A stretch of DNA of 64,000 bases from a virus. The notes below the pieces were generated by a model, which had not been told where the DNA came from, ran no database searches, and was given only the letters and a program-made list of their open reading frames with translations. Position numbers and translations under genes: made by a program. Within the stretch, counting starts at the first letter, position 1; each line of letters starts with the position of its first letter. The stretch spans positions 1 to 64,000 of IMG/VR virus record IMGVR_UViG_3300008120_000344; one strand, 5' to 3'. Of this stretch, positions 5,888 to 15,170 are shown one piece after another.

Positions 5888-7420
5888 ATGGCTACATACA
5901 GTAGACCAGGTGTCTTTATCAACGAGGTACCGCTTCCAGAATCGGTAGCTCTTGGAGATGTAGGAACAGCGGCTGGTGCATTTGTTGGTCCCCTAGAAAA
6001 GGGACCTGCAACAGCTCCAGTATTGCTTAACTCCTGGACATCATTCACCAAAATTTTTGGTGCTTTAAATGACACTTACCCAGTAACTTGGGCAGCATAT
6101 AACTTCTTTGCTAATGGTGGTCGTCAGCTCTACGTAAAGCGTATTACTGGCACCGGTGCAGCAAAGGCTAGCGTAATCTTAACAGACCGGGCTTCAGGGG
6201 GTCTTAACACACTCGCTGTAGAAGCTGAAAACGCAGGTGCATGGGGTAATAACATTGCCGTTGAAGTAACAGACGCAGGAGTAGATGATAGATTTAATCT
6301 TGTTGTATCTGTAAGCGGCGTTGTTGTAGAACAGTTTACCGATCTAAGTTTGGTAGATAATGATCCAAGATTTGTAGAGTCAGTAGTTAATTCTGGCTCT
6401 GTATATGTACGGGTTAATGATCTAAACTCAGCATCTGTTGCTCCAGATAATATGCCAGAAGCTGATGGCTTAAAAGCCCTCAGTGGAGGTGCAAATGGAT
6501 CTGCCCCAACAAGAGTTAATTACTCAGATGGATTGGCAACTTTTGATGCCATTCAAAACCCACTCGTCTTTAACATTCCTAACGCAGCGTACATTTACTT
6601 GCCAACAGGAAGTAACGATGATCGTACCCTCTCCCTTAACGTACAGGGAGATCTTGTTAATTACTGCGAACTACGCGGAGACGCTTTTGCAGTAGTTGAT
6701 ATTCCACAGGCTCAAACAAGAGCACAGGCCGCTACTTATGTGACTGATCTAATTGCTGCAGCACCAGATTCAGATGGTGGAGTTGCAGCCGCTTACTGGC
6801 CATGGACCTTAATTCCAGATAGCCTCCGTGCTGCTGGTGGCGCAACCCGCCTACAGGCTCCTGGTGCAGCTATGGTTGGTCAGTACCTTGCTACTGATGC
6901 TTCTCGTGGTGTCTTTAAGACTCCAGCAGGCCTAACCAATTCTTTAGCAAACGTAGTTGCTACAGAGCGTTTGCTAACTAACGCAGAACTCGATGCGTTA
7001 AACAATAGCACTAAACCTATCAACGCAATCCGCCAGGTTCCTGGTGCAGGAATTGTGTCAATGGGTGGACGTACACTTCGCAATACTTCAAATGAACGCT
7101 ACATCAACGTAAAGCGTTCTTTGATTTATATCAAGAAAGAACTAGAGAACAGAAGCCAGTTTGCTTTGTTTGAGAATAACGATCCAAATCTTTGGAGACG
7201 TCTCAATACTACGCTGAGTGGTTTCCTTCTTAACTTCTGGCAATCAGGTGGTTTACGAGGAGCTACTGCGGCACAGGCATTCTTTGTGCGTGTAGACTCT
7301 TCAACAACCTCCTTTACTGATATCCAAAATGGAATAGTTAATATCGAAATTGGAGTTGCGTTGCAATATCCAGCTGAGTTTATCGTTATTAAGCTAAGCC
7401 AACTAACCGGAAATGCATAG
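5888..7420 (+). CDS. Contractile tail sheath protein
   Basis: A 510-residue protein with the hallmark sheath start (ATYSRPGVFINEVP), the GAFVGPLEKGP block, YFNGGRQLYVKR-like segment (residues about 77-85), and a C-terminal domain with RRLNTTLSGFLLNFWQSGGLRG and FFVRVD, which is the polymerising sheath core. It forms the outer contractile layer around the tube. Start is fixed by AAGGAG at 5875-5880. The tube gene follows after 10 bp. This gene is what places the phage among myoviruses. Confidence 0.95.
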   Translation: MATYSRPGVFINEVPLPESVALGDVGTAAGAFVGPLEKGPATAPVLLNSWTSFTKIFGALNDTYPVTWAAYNFFANGGRQLYVKRITGTGAAKASVILTDRASGGLNTLAVEAENAGAWGNNIAVEVTDAGVDDRFNLVVSVSGVVVEQFTDLSLVDNDPRFVESVVNSGSVYVRVNDLNSASVAPDNMPEADGLKALSGGANGSAPTRVNYSDGLATFDAIQNPLVFNIPNAAYIYLPTGSNDDRTLSLNVQGDLVNYCELRGDAFAVVDIPQAQTRAQAATYVTDLIAAAPDSDGGVAAAYWPWTLIPDSLRAAGGATRLQAPGAAMVGQYLATDASRGVFKTPAGLTNSLANVVATERLLTNAELDALNNSTKPINAIRQVPGAGIVSMGGRTLRNTSNERYINVKRSLIYIKKELENRSQFALFENNDPNLWRRLNTTLSGFLLNFWQSGGLRGATAAQAFFVRVDSSTTSFTDIQNGIVNIEIGVALQYPAEFIVIKLSQLTGNA

Positions 7421-7430
7421 GAGATAACTC

Positions 7431-8057
7431 ATGTCAAATCCACAAAATACACTGAGTCAAATTGCTACAGATCAATTTCGCAATTTTCGATTCTTGGTAT
7501 CTTTTGATCCAGTAGGTACGGTAGACACTGGTTGGGGAGATAAGTTCGGAAAGATGGGTTTTGTTTCTGTTTCCGGATTAACTGTCTCTACTGAAAGCAT
7601 CGCTTACCGCGAAGGTGGATTCAATACCAACTTCCATCAGTTACCAGGTCAAAGCTCATTTACTCCAATTACTCTTTCTAAAGGCATCACCTTTGGACAG
7701 AAGGAGCATGCCCTATGGATGAAGCGACTATTCGCTATCTCCACGGGAACTGCTCAGAGTGGGGTAGGAGCTGAGTTCCGCTGCGACATAGATATTCAAG
7801 TACTAAGTCATCCAAATCCAAAAGCACTAACCGGAAGCGATGACACATCAAATGGAAGTCAGTATGACACTGACCTTCACACCTCTATGAGATTTAAGGT
7901 GTACAATGCTTGGATTACCAACATTGGATACAGCAATCTTGATGCGGGTGGCAATACCCTCATGGTAGAAGAAATGACTCTAGTCCATGAAGGTTTTGAT
8001 GTTTCATTTGCTACTGGATTGACTACAGCAGGATCAGCAGCAAAACTAAGTCTCTAA
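7431..8057 (+). CDS. Tail tube protein (T4 gp19-like)
   Basis: A 208-residue protein. FRNFRFLVSFDP, a GFVSVSGLTVSTESIAYREGG block and the downstream KGITFGQKEHALWMK are the conserved features of contractile-tail tube proteins of the gp19 family. It forms the inner tube beneath the sheath. GGAG precedes the ATG. Order sheath-tube-chaperone-tape measure is standard. Confidence 0.92.
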   Translation: MSNPQNTLSQIATDQFRNFRFLVSFDPVGTVDTGWGDKFGKMGFVSVSGLTVSTESIAYREGGFNTNFHQLPGQSSFTPITLSKGITFGQKEHALWMKRLFAISTGTAQSGVGAEFRCDIDIQVLSHPNPKALTGSDDTSNGSQYDTDLHTSMRFKVYNAWITNIGYSNLDAGGNTLMVEEMTLVHEGFDVSFATGLTTAGSAAKLSL

Positions 8058-8076
8058 ATTAGATAAGGAAAACTAA

Positions 8077-8895
8077 ATGACTACTGATACGACAACCATA
8101 AGCGCGGTAGATAATCCCGCTTTGGTAAATCAACTAACCGAAAAAGCACTTAAGTCTGTGCCTCAGGAGGCGGTTCGAGAGGAATCTCCAATCAAACCGC
8201 CTTCTGATCCACAAGTAACTTTGTTAGCGGGGTTACAAGTTCCGTTTGGTGAATTTATTTCAACAGCTGAGGTAAGAGAACTTACAGGAGCGGACGAGGA
8301 AGCTATCGCAAGAATCTCAGATATATCAAAAGGTTTAATGACAATACTAGAACGTGCTGTTGTTAAGCTAAATGATTCGCCAGTAGACAGGGATCTTTTA
8401 GATACTATGTTGGCTGGAGACAGAGAACTTCTGTTGTTAGAGATTAGAAAACTTACTTTTGGATCAGAAGTAGCTATAGAAGGCCAAATCTGTTCTAAGT
8501 GTGAAGATACAAAAAGCATTACAATTGATTTAGATAAAGATGTGCCGATGAAGAAGTTAGAAAACGATCCAGTATTTACAGTAAAATGTAAAATTGGGGA
8601 CGTTAAAGTAAAGCTTCCAAACGGTGTAGTACAAAAGCAACTAGTAACAGCAACAAATAAAACAGCTCCAGAATTGGACTCCATAGTATTAAAGAGCTGT
8701 GTTCTAGAGATCAACGGCAATCCCATCTTAGATTCAAGTACTGTCCTTAAGATGAGCGTCTCAGATCGTAGAGCAATCCTAAACGCTATATCAGAACGCA
8801 ACCCCGGCCCACAACTTCAACAAATCAAGAAAGAATGTCCAACTTGCGGTCAGGAGGTATCGCTTCCGCTAACTTTAGCGGACTTGTTTCAGTAA
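8077..8895 (+). CDS. Tail assembly chaperone / T4 gp26-like baseplate protein
   Basis: A 272-residue protein between tube and tape measure, the standard place for a tail assembly chaperone. Residues about 60-135 (QVPFGEFISTAEVRELTGADEEAI, then DRELLLLEIRKLTFG) match the gp26/tail-chaperone family of T4-like and related phages. Two Cys pairs (CSKC near 148 and CPTC near 255) could hold one Zn. Its end overlaps a start-less open frame in the +1 phase (see 8894-9058), suggesting a programmed frameshift that makes a longer form. Confidence 0.7.
   Translation: MTTDTTTISAVDNPALVNQLTEKALKSVPQEAVREESPIKPPSDPQVTLLAGLQVPFGEFISTAEVRELTGADEEAIARISDISKGLMTILERAVVKLNDSPVDRDLLDTMLAGDRELLLLEIRKLTFGSEVAIEGQICSKCEDTKSITIDLDKDVPMKKLENDPVFTVKCKIGDVKVKLPNGVVQKQLVTATNKTAPELDSIVLKSCVLEINGNPILDSSTVLKMSVSDRRAILNAISERNPGPQLQQIKKECPTCGQEVSLPLTLADLFQ
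8887..8895 (+). promoter_or_regulatory. Candidate +1 ribosomal frameshift site TTT-CAG-TAA
   Basis: In the chaperone frame the last codons are TTT CAG TAA. A P-site tRNA-Phe on UUU could slip one base forward to UUC, after which reading continues AGT AAA GAG into the open downstream frame. A stop codon close behind the slip codon is the usual stimulator of +1 shifts, as in RF2. A stop (TAG, 8876-8878) bounds the downstream frame, limiting the slip to 8879-8895. Confidence 0.4.
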
Positions 8896-9058
8896 AGAGC
8901 TTAGCTACGAAAATTTAATTATTTCATTAGATTACCTAGCACAGTTTTATCCTGGGTGGTCTTTGACAGAGTTAAAAGGGCTTAGCTTGCGAGAACGTAT
9001 GATCTGGTTGGACAGAGCAATTAGTAGACCTAGGGGTGGAAGCATTGGCAAGTTATGA
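8894..9058 (+). CDS. Frameshifted C-terminal extension of the tail assembly chaperone
   Basis: A 54-codon frame open from AAA at 8894 to TGA at 9056, lying in the 140-bp gap before the tape measure. It has no ATG, GTG or TTG in its first 30 codons. The product (KELSYENLIISLDYLAQFYPGW, then LSLRERMIWLDRA) has the 'Y-x-x-x-W-x-x-L-x-L-x-x-R-x-x-W' look of the second part of tail chaperones, which is normally joined by frameshifting. It overlaps the tape-measure start by 23 bp. Confidence 0.5.
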   Translation, partial: KELSYENLIISLDYLAQFYPGWSLTELKGLSLRERMIWLDRAISRPRGGSIGKL

Positions 9059-12000
9059 AAACTTGATGCCTGCTGGCGACGATAATATCGTTGGCGGGAT
9101 GACTTCTGGTGTCGATAAACTATTTACAAAGATGGACAAAGGCCAAAAGCAAATGCTTAAGGTCTTTAAAGAAGTTGAAAAAGTTACCGAGAAGATAAAG
9201 AAAAATATGGAAGCCGCCAATGGCGGTAAATCATCCTCGGGAATGTCTAGCTCTTTGGGTGCTATGCCCACGTTTGGAGCTTCACGGGCAGCAACTATTG
9301 CAGGTAGGGTAGGGCTAGGAACTGCAGCTGTAGGCGCTATTGGTATGGGCATGATGCCAAACACAAGCGCTGCTGTTACACAACGTTTAGGTGCAGATGC
9401 TGTAGCAGGTATTAGTGGTCTTAATTCTCGTCAAGTAATATTAAGATCTAACAATGCGGTAGGTGGCGGAGCAACTAGCGCTATGGGTCCAACCATGGCG
9501 GCCATGTCCCTTATGTACAGTGGTGGCTATACAGCTAATAGCGGCACCTTTAGAAATGTTATGCCACAAGTTGGTGGCTTAAGTGCATTAACTGGCGGCA
9601 CCAACGAACAGATGGCGCAAGGATTAGCCGGCATAAATGCTATGCGGTTCCTTCGCATAGGTGTTCAAGCTCGTGATACTAAAGGAAACTTACGACCACC
9701 TAATGCAATTATTAACGACACGTATAGATTTTTATACGGTGGGCGAAAAGTAACTCCAGAACAAGCCGCTTTAGTTCTTAATCCAGGATCTAAAGGCTAT
9801 GCAACTATTCAAGCTATTGCTGGTGGAGATCAAAACCTTGCTGGAATTATCCAAATGGGAATCATTGCTCGTGCAAAGAAAGACAGCCCTCTAAAAAAAG
9901 AAGACCTTAAAGGGTCAAACCGAGCACTAGATCTTTTGGGTGTTGGTCAAGAAAGCCCTATGCGAACTAACTTCCGCTACAACACTAGCGAAGCTCGTAA
10001 GCTACAGGCTACAGAAAAAGGTTTAGTAGGCGGATACAACGTAGCTATGAGAACAACAGCTGCGGTTAACGATGGTTTTAGCAAGCTAGCAGAAGAGGCT
10101 GCAGGCGTTGCAAATGCATTGGGAACACTACGTGGCGTACTCCAAACATTACCTGCAGCAGGAAATACCGGAGCTACTCTAACTGGTGTAGCCGGTACTG
10201 CAGCAAGTGTAGGAATGAATATGTACATGCTTTCTAAGATGCGTGGACTTTATGCAGCGGGAACTGCCGGTGCTGCAGCAGCTACGGGAGGCGTTACTGC
10301 TGGTGGTGCAGCTGCAGCAGCAGGAGCTACCGGTGCAGCAGGATACTTAGCAAAAGCAAAAGGTTTATTTAAGGGCGGATTTAAAAGTCCTTTTGTAAAA
10401 GGATTAGGAAGAGCTGGACTTGCACTTGGCGTATATCAAGGCATGGAGTTTTTACAAAAGAGGATGCAGGTGGGTCCTGGCTGGCTTCGTGCTGGCGGTA
10501 ACTTTATGTTTGATTTAGGCCAGGGTGCGTTAACTGGTTTAGCTGCTGGCGGTATACCTGGAGCAGTTGCAGGAACTGTGGCTGGTGGAGTGGGATCAAT
10601 AGCAAATCCTTACGGACAAGGTGGCGACTGCACTCACGGAAATGTTGGGCCACATAAGTGTGGTGTTGGTGGAGACAACAGCACAAGTATGCAGAATATG
10701 CCTGCCGGATCTATGTCTGCTCCACAAAAAGGATTTACAACAGGTAAGGGTCCGGGCAATCAAGACACTAAAGGTCAAATATTTGGTATGCCTGTCCCGG
10801 CAGGTACTAGAGTTACTTCTCATTACGGTCCTCGAGATAACTCAAAGAACCCACAAATTTCTGCATACCACAGGGGTATTGACTACGGTGTACAAGTAGG
10901 TACTCCAATTGTTGCAGCAGCTAACGGTACGGTTACACATGCCGGAACACATAGGCAATACGGATACTACATAATTCTAAATCACGGAAAAAAGAGCACT
11001 CTTTACGGACACTTAAGCCAAATTTTAGTAAAGGTTGGGCAGCAAGTAAACAAAGGCGATGTAATCGCAAAGTCTGGTGGTAAGAGGGGTGCCCCTGGAG
11101 CAGGTACTTCTACAGGTCCTCACCTTCACTTTGAGCTTAGAGATCCTGGCGGAGTTGGAGCACAAGGGCGAGTAAACCCTAAGAGTTTCTTTGGTAAATT
11201 AGTAAGTAGTGTTAAGAGCGCTGTAAGCAACATCTTTGGTGCTGTAAAGGGATTTCTAGGAATAGGTAAAGAAAAAGAAGACATTAAAAGCAAAACTATT
11301 CGTAACTCTGGAGAGGGGCTGCGTTTTGAAGGAACGCTGTCTAACCTAAGCAGCGTGCCATTAAGTGAGTCTTTAAGCAGCTCTATGATGTCTGGAGCCC
11401 CAGTAAACTTTGCTGATTTCCAAAGAGAGTTTCCAGCAGATGATATTGAACAAGGCATAAGATTTGGAAAATCTGGTGGGAAACATTTCTTAAACAACAC
11501 CATAGATAAAGTGTCTGGTGACAGTGGGTCCATGGTTGGGGGAAGTAGAAAAGGACTAATTCAGTTCTTACACAATATTGGTTTTAGAGGAAAAGCTTTA
11601 GATACTGCGTTTGCTGTTGCATTGGCAGAATCTGGTGGTAATTCTGGAACTATCAATAAGCGTAGTAAGGATTATGGCCTATTCCAGATCAATATGGATG
11701 GCAAAAACTATGACGATAGAATAAAGAAAGAGTGGAACTATCACGGTACCAAGTTTAAATTAAAAGGGCTTGGTGATCTTTTAAATCCCACAACTAATGC
11801 CAAAGTTGCATATCACATGACGAACAAAGGAAGAAACTGGATTAGGTGGGTATCCCACAATACAGGTGACTATACCAAGTTCTTAGATGATGCAGTTATG
11901 GCTAGAGAACAAGCAGGTATAGGTGGAGACAACCCTGCAACTGCTGGCATGGCTATGGAAACTACAGGTGCAGCGGGATACAGAAGATCTGGATCTATAT

Positions 12001-12155
12001 CTGGATCAGTGACTAGTAATCAAACAATAAACGTAAAGGTAGACTTACAGCTTAAGGTAGATAAGTTAGGTAGTGCAGAGATTACCAGAGTTGCTTCTAG
12101 CTTAAAGAAGGCTATCAATGATGAGTTTAAGGTGAATGGACTGGGAGTTAACTAA
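9036..12155 (+). CDS. Tape measure protein with M23 peptidase and lysozyme-like domains
   Basis: A 1039-residue protein. Residues 1-100: charged helical N-terminus; about 100-560: Gly/Ala-rich helical and hydrophobic tape-measure region. Residues about 580-720: M23 (LytM) endopeptidase with GMPVPAGTRVTSHYG, His612-x3-Asp616 (HRGIDYG) and His696-x-His698 (GPHLHFE), the Zn and catalytic ligands. Residues about 845-955: lysozyme/transglycosylase-like domain with candidate catalytic Glu865 (AVALAESGGN) and DYGLFQINMDG. Together these could cut both peptide and glycan bonds of the wall during DNA injection. Start GTG at 9036 is uncertain; ATG at 9066 is an alternative. It overlaps the next gene by one base. 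Confidence 0.85.
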   Translation: MEALASYENLMPAGDDNIVGGMTSGVDKLFTKMDKGQKQMLKVFKEVEKVTEKIKKNMEAANGGKSSSGMSSSLGAMPTFGASRAATIAGRVGLGTAAVGAIGMGMMPNTSAAVTQRLGADAVAGISGLNSRQVILRSNNAVGGGATSAMGPTMAAMSLMYSGGYTANSGTFRNVMPQVGGLSALTGGTNEQMAQGLAGINAMRFLRIGVQARDTKGNLRPPNAIINDTYRFLYGGRKVTPEQAALVLNPGSKGYATIQAIAGGDQNLAGIIQMGIIARAKKDSPLKKEDLKGSNRALDLLGVGQESPMRTNFRYNTSEARKLQATEKGLVGGYNVAMRTTAAVNDGFSKLAEEAAGVANALGTLRGVLQTLPAAGNTGATLTGVAGTAASVGMNMYMLSKMRGLYAAGTAGAAAATGGVTAGGAAAAAGATGAAGYLAKAKGLFKGGFKSPFVKGLGRAGLALGVYQGMEFLQKRMQVGPGWLRAGGNFMFDLGQGALTGLAAGGIPGAVAGTVAGGVGSIANPYGQGGDCTHGNVGPHKCGVGGDNSTSMQNMPAGSMSAPQKGFTTGKGPGNQDTKGQIFGMPVPAGTRVTSHYGPRDNSKNPQISAYHRGIDYGVQVGTPIVAAANGTVTHAGTHRQYGYYIILNHGKKSTLYGHLSQILVKVGQQVNKGDVIAKSGGKRGAPGAGTSTGPHLHFELRDPGGVGAQGRVNPKSFFGKLVSSVKSAVSNIFGAVKGFLGIGKEKEDIKSKTIRNSGEGLRFEGTLSNLSSVPLSESLSSSMMSGAPVNFADFQREFPADDIEQGIRFGKSGGKHFLNNTIDKVSGDSGSMVGGSRKGLIQFLHNIGFRGKALDTAFAVALAESGGNSGTINKRSKDYGLFQINMDGKNYDDRIKKEWNYHGTKFKLKGLGDLLNPTTNAKVAYHMTNKGRNWIRWVSHNTGDYTKFLDDAVMAREQAGIGGDNPATAGMAMETTGAAGYRRSGSISGSVTSNQTINVKVDLQLKVDKLGSAEITRVASSLKKAINDEFKVNGLGVN

Positions 12156-13807
12156 TGGCTTGGACATATAAGAACCTTTCTTCCGTACAGGATGCAAACT
12201 CTGTATATCAAGCTGGGTATCCAGCATACTTTTGGACCGTAGATTGCTATGAGGCTGGGGGTCAAACTGCCGTTGCAGTCCCAGTCAACACAGATAATAA
12301 AAGCGTGTACAAAGGCAATACTATTTACTATGTAGTGAGGGTTTGGAAACAAAACGCTTTTCAACTTAATCCCACAAGTCCTGCAACCCCTTTAACCAGA
12401 GACGATGATCTAGAGGTATATGTTTTAGACTCTTATAGGAATGCCCAAGCAGCAAACTTTGAAATTAGCGAAGTTGAGTGGAGAAAGCACGAAAAATTAT
12501 TTAAAAGAAAAACTGTTGGTGATTTCCCTTACTACACTGACCCAGGCTACAGCGTAAGCAGCAGTGGTGTAACTACAGACGCAGAAACAACAAAAAGACT
12601 TTTTGTATTTACCGTAAGAGCGAAAAAATCAAATGTGTTTCTTCAACCAGATATTTATGTAAAACTAAAGAAAAATGGAAATGAAAACAATTCAAACGAA
12701 GATAGAGAAGTTCTTCCCCACAGTAGTACATATGTTACTGGCATAAGTTTTACTAACGCTATATCCAAAACCACATCTATACCAAAAATTGTAAAACAAG
12801 AGGCGTACCAGGAAGAACTAATTGCATTAGATAGAGTGGCAAGAACAAGATTAACTGAAATTAGGAACAACACCTGTAAAGAAGCTGAAGATGGTGGACC
12901 TTCAGAAGAACCTGATTTTGATAGGGGAAGACCAGAAGATTTTAAAGACTACTCTAGGACTAATCCCCCCAACCATTTTTACACTAGAAGTCCGTCCCAC
13001 TGGGCAAAAATAAAAGATCAATACCTAAAAGATACTAAAACAACTCGTAGAGCAAGTTTTGTTGTTCCAGGTAAAAAGGATCTTTTATATGAAGAGACTT
13101 CAGAAAAAGGTGTCTTAGGAATGCTCTTTCAAGATACGCAAACAGCTAAAGCATTAAATGCGGATACAAAAAAACCTTGGGGATTTAGGTTTATATACAA
13201 CCCTACCTACGTCTCTTATGGTACTCAAATGGATACCTCTATTGACTGGATATTGGCAACACACGATCCAGCCAACTATATTGGTGGAAGCTTTAGCGTG
13301 AGTGTTCAGCTATACCTAAACCGAGTAGTAGACATGACTGAGCTTGCTCCATTAAAGGGTAAGAATCAACCCTACTCAAAAAACTATCCTAGAGGGTTAA
13401 CTGCGCAAGAAGTTGAAGGAATTCTACATAGAGGCACCGAGTATGATCTAGAGTTTTTATATAGAGTAGTAAACGGCGATCCAAAAGAAAGCTCTGGAAC
13501 TTTACTAAGCTATAGCGAGGGTGGTTCAAAACCTAAAACTGCTGACTTTGGTTATATAACTGGAACTCCGGTATGGTTAAAAATCCACCCTAATATGAGG
13601 TACAAGGTATCGCTTGCGTCTTTAAACGTAAACCACGTTATATTTAGCGAACAAATGATCCCTATGTTTTCTATTGTAGACCTTCAGTTTATTAGGTACC
13701 CAGTTATTAGCGATACAGACGAGAAAGTACAACAAGCCTGGTCTGATAAGAAGAAGAAGGTACGCACTGCTAACGTTGAAAAAGAAGGTGAGCAGCCAAG
13801 TCAATGA
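12155..13807 (+). CDS. Tail/baseplate protein of unknown function
   Basis: A 550-residue protein, largely beta-strand with charged loops, coupled to the tape measure (TAATG) and overlapping the LysM-type gene by 4 bp. No enzyme motif or known domain is recognised. NFEISEVEWRKHEK, FGYITGTPVWLKIHPNMRYKVSLASLNV and MIPMFSIVDLQFIRYP are ordered blocks. The C-terminus is Lys/Gln-rich and probably flexible. Its place in the run tape measure - LysM - hub suggests a baseplate hub component. Confidence 0.6.
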   Translation: MAWTYKNLSSVQDANSVYQAGYPAYFWTVDCYEAGGQTAVAVPVNTDNKSVYKGNTIYYVVRVWKQNAFQLNPTSPATPLTRDDDLEVYVLDSYRNAQAANFEISEVEWRKHEKLFKRKTVGDFPYYTDPGYSVSSSGVTTDAETTKRLFVFTVRAKKSNVFLQPDIYVKLKKNGNENNSNEDREVLPHSSTYVTGISFTNAISKTTSIPKIVKQEAYQEELIALDRVARTRLTEIRNNTCKEAEDGGPSEEPDFDRGRPEDFKDYSRTNPPNHFYTRSPSHWAKIKDQYLKDTKTTRRASFVVPGKKDLLYEETSEKGVLGMLFQDTQTAKALNADTKKPWGFRFIYNPTYVSYGTQMDTSIDWILATHDPANYIGGSFSVSVQLYLNRVVDMTELAPLKGKNQPYSKNYPRGLTAQEVEGILHRGTEYDLEFLYRVVNGDPKESSGTLLSYSEGGSKPKTADFGYITGTPVWLKIHPNMRYKVSLASLNVNHVIFSEQMIPMFSIVDLQFIRYPVISDTDEKVQQAWSDKKKKVRTANVEKEGEQPSQ

Positions 13808-14094
13808 GTAACATAACGCGTCGTTCTAGATACTTTACTGGGCCTTTAGCTCAGCTTGAAAATAAATCTACAGGCAACTATGACATTGCTGTTTACAGAG
13901 AGTTTGAAGAGCTAGGTAACATTAGTTTCTTTGATTACACCTGGGTGTTTGGAGATAGCCTAGGAGCCTTAGCCGATAAGCATCTGCTTAACTCGGTGCT
14001 GTGGTGGAAGATACTGGAGATAAACCCGACAATAACAGACCCGTTTGATATTGAGCCAGGAACCGTTATTAGGATCCCGTATGTCAATAGATAA
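13804..14094 (+). CDS. LysM-like baseplate protein (gp53/gpX type)
   Basis: A 96-residue protein. After a short N-terminus it shows a LysM-like module: FGDSLGALADKHL, VLWWKILEINPTITDPFDIEPGTVIRIP. This pattern is shared by gpX of P2-like phages and the LysM part of T4 gp53, which join the hub or wedge. It overlaps the hub gene by 14 bp, as usual. Confidence 0.75.
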   Translation: MSNITRRSRYFTGPLAQLENKSTGNYDIAVYREFEELGNISFFDYTWVFGDSLGALADKHLLNSVLWWKILEINPTITDPFDIEPGTVIRIPYVNR

Positions 14095-14677
14095 CCTATC
14101 CACGGCTTCAGAGGTCTTTCAATTTGAGTCCTCGGCTTCTCCTTGGCTTTCAGATTTCTCTGTAAAATTTCCAAAGACTCCAGAGCTTGACCTAATACTT
14201 ATAAGCGCAGATCTTTATCAAGAACAAGAAGCACACGATATCTTAGTTCTTACCTTTAAAGGTAAGTCTGAAGCCGATAACATCAGCATTGTATCTTCTG
14301 ATCCAGTAGAGTTTAAATATGATAGCGCAGGAACAAACTCTACATTCCAAGGATACGTCTATCAAATAAACCCGGTGTCAACAGTAAAAGCACACGTTAC
14401 TGAGATATGGTGCGTATCTGCATCAGCAGTGCTAAAAGACAGTGATCAAGTTGTATTTAAAAAAGTAACGGCTGATCAGGTGATAACAAAAATTGCTAAG
14501 AAAAGGGGCATGACCGCCGTAACTCAACGGCATCCCCGCCTACGAGAATCTATTGTCCAAGCTGGACAAACCGATTGGCAAATAATGAGACGCCTTGCAA
14601 AGCAAACCGGTTTTGCTTTAAGAACAGAAAAACGAAGTTACTACAAGCTTAACAGAAGCAAAAGCAATTGCCAATGA
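14081..14677 (+). CDS. Baseplate hub protein (gpD/gp27-like), N-terminal part, frame broken
   Basis: A 198-residue reading from the ATG at 14081 (which directly follows the LysM gene's overlap) to TGA at 14677. The hub-type blocks are DLILISADLYQEQEAHDILVL near residue 35 and VTADQVITKIAKKRGM ... QAGQTDWQIMRRLAKQTGFALRTEK at 130-185, the gpD/VgrG-like 'late control' fold. After FALRTEK the frame becomes unlike the family (RSYYKLNRSKSNCQ), while the +1 frame, open from 14622, continues into sensible protein. So the gene is interrupted by a single-base shift between 14622 and 14677, possibly with loss of some central sequence. Confidence 0.65.
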   Translation: MSIDNLSTASEVFQFESSASPWLSDFSVKFPKTPELDLILISADLYQEQEAHDILVLTFKGKSEADNISIVSSDPVEFKYDSAGTNSTFQGYVYQINPVSTVKAHVTEIWCVSASAVLKDSDQVVFKKVTADQVITKIAKKRGMTAVTQRHPRLRESIVQAGQTDWQIMRRLAKQTGFALRTEKRSYYKLNRSKSNCQ

Positions 14678-14678
14678 T

Positions 14679-15170
14679 TTGGCAGAAACTAAACGATATG
14701 CGTATAGAGCTACAGCTACGCTAGTTGGTAACGCTGGAATACGTCCTTACGACCCAATTTATATTGATGGCCTACCAAACGGAATGTCTGGATACTGGAC
14801 AGTTCTAAAAGTTGTTCATAGATTTGGAAGAATACCTGCTAACTACATGCTTGAAGTAGAGTTAGGTACCGACGTGCTTGGAGAAGAAAACCCTAAAGCT
14901 TACAAATCTGTAGAAACTAGGGATGTTAATTCGGAATTAGCTGGACAAAATATTGTTCCAGCAGAGTCCGTATTAGTTGATTACGCTTTTTCTGTAAATG
15001 ATACTGAGTTATATAAGCCACCTATTGAATCAGTAAATATAAAGCCACGAGATACGGCGGTAACCCCAGCAGTAAACTCTCCGGATTTATACCAAGACTC
15101 TATACCAGACTTTTCTGCGGTAAAGAGAAGCACATCTTGGCAAGCTACTAAAGCAAGCAGGGTGCTATGA
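14679..15170 (+). CDS. Baseplate hub protein (gpD/gp27-like), C-terminal part
   Basis: The continuation of the hub in the +1 frame, which is open from 14622 (TTSLTEAKAIANDLAETKRYAY). The only start is a TTG at 14679 with no Shine-Dalgarno, so it is probably not translated on its own. RYAYRATATLVGNAG, RPYDPIYIDGLPNGMSGYW and TVLKVVHRFG are the conserved end of the hub fold ('G-x-x-L-x-P-G-x-x-V-x-I-x-G ... SGxW-x-V'). The last 90 residues are Pro/Ser-rich and may contact the spike, whose gene overlaps by 4 bp. Confidence 0.6.
   Translation: MAETKRYAYRATATLVGNAGIRPYDPIYIDGLPNGMSGYWTVLKVVHRFGRIPANYMLEVELGTDVLGEENPKAYKSVETRDVNSELAGQNIVPAESVLVDYAFSVNDTELYKPPIESVNIKPRDTAVTPAVNSPDLYQDSIPDFSAVKRSTSWQATKASRVL

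Noticed and set aside
8163-8801. 212-residue minus-strand frame opposite the tail chaperone
   Set aside because: Low-complexity Ser/Leu composition, no ribosome site, and fully opposite a well-supported tail gene.
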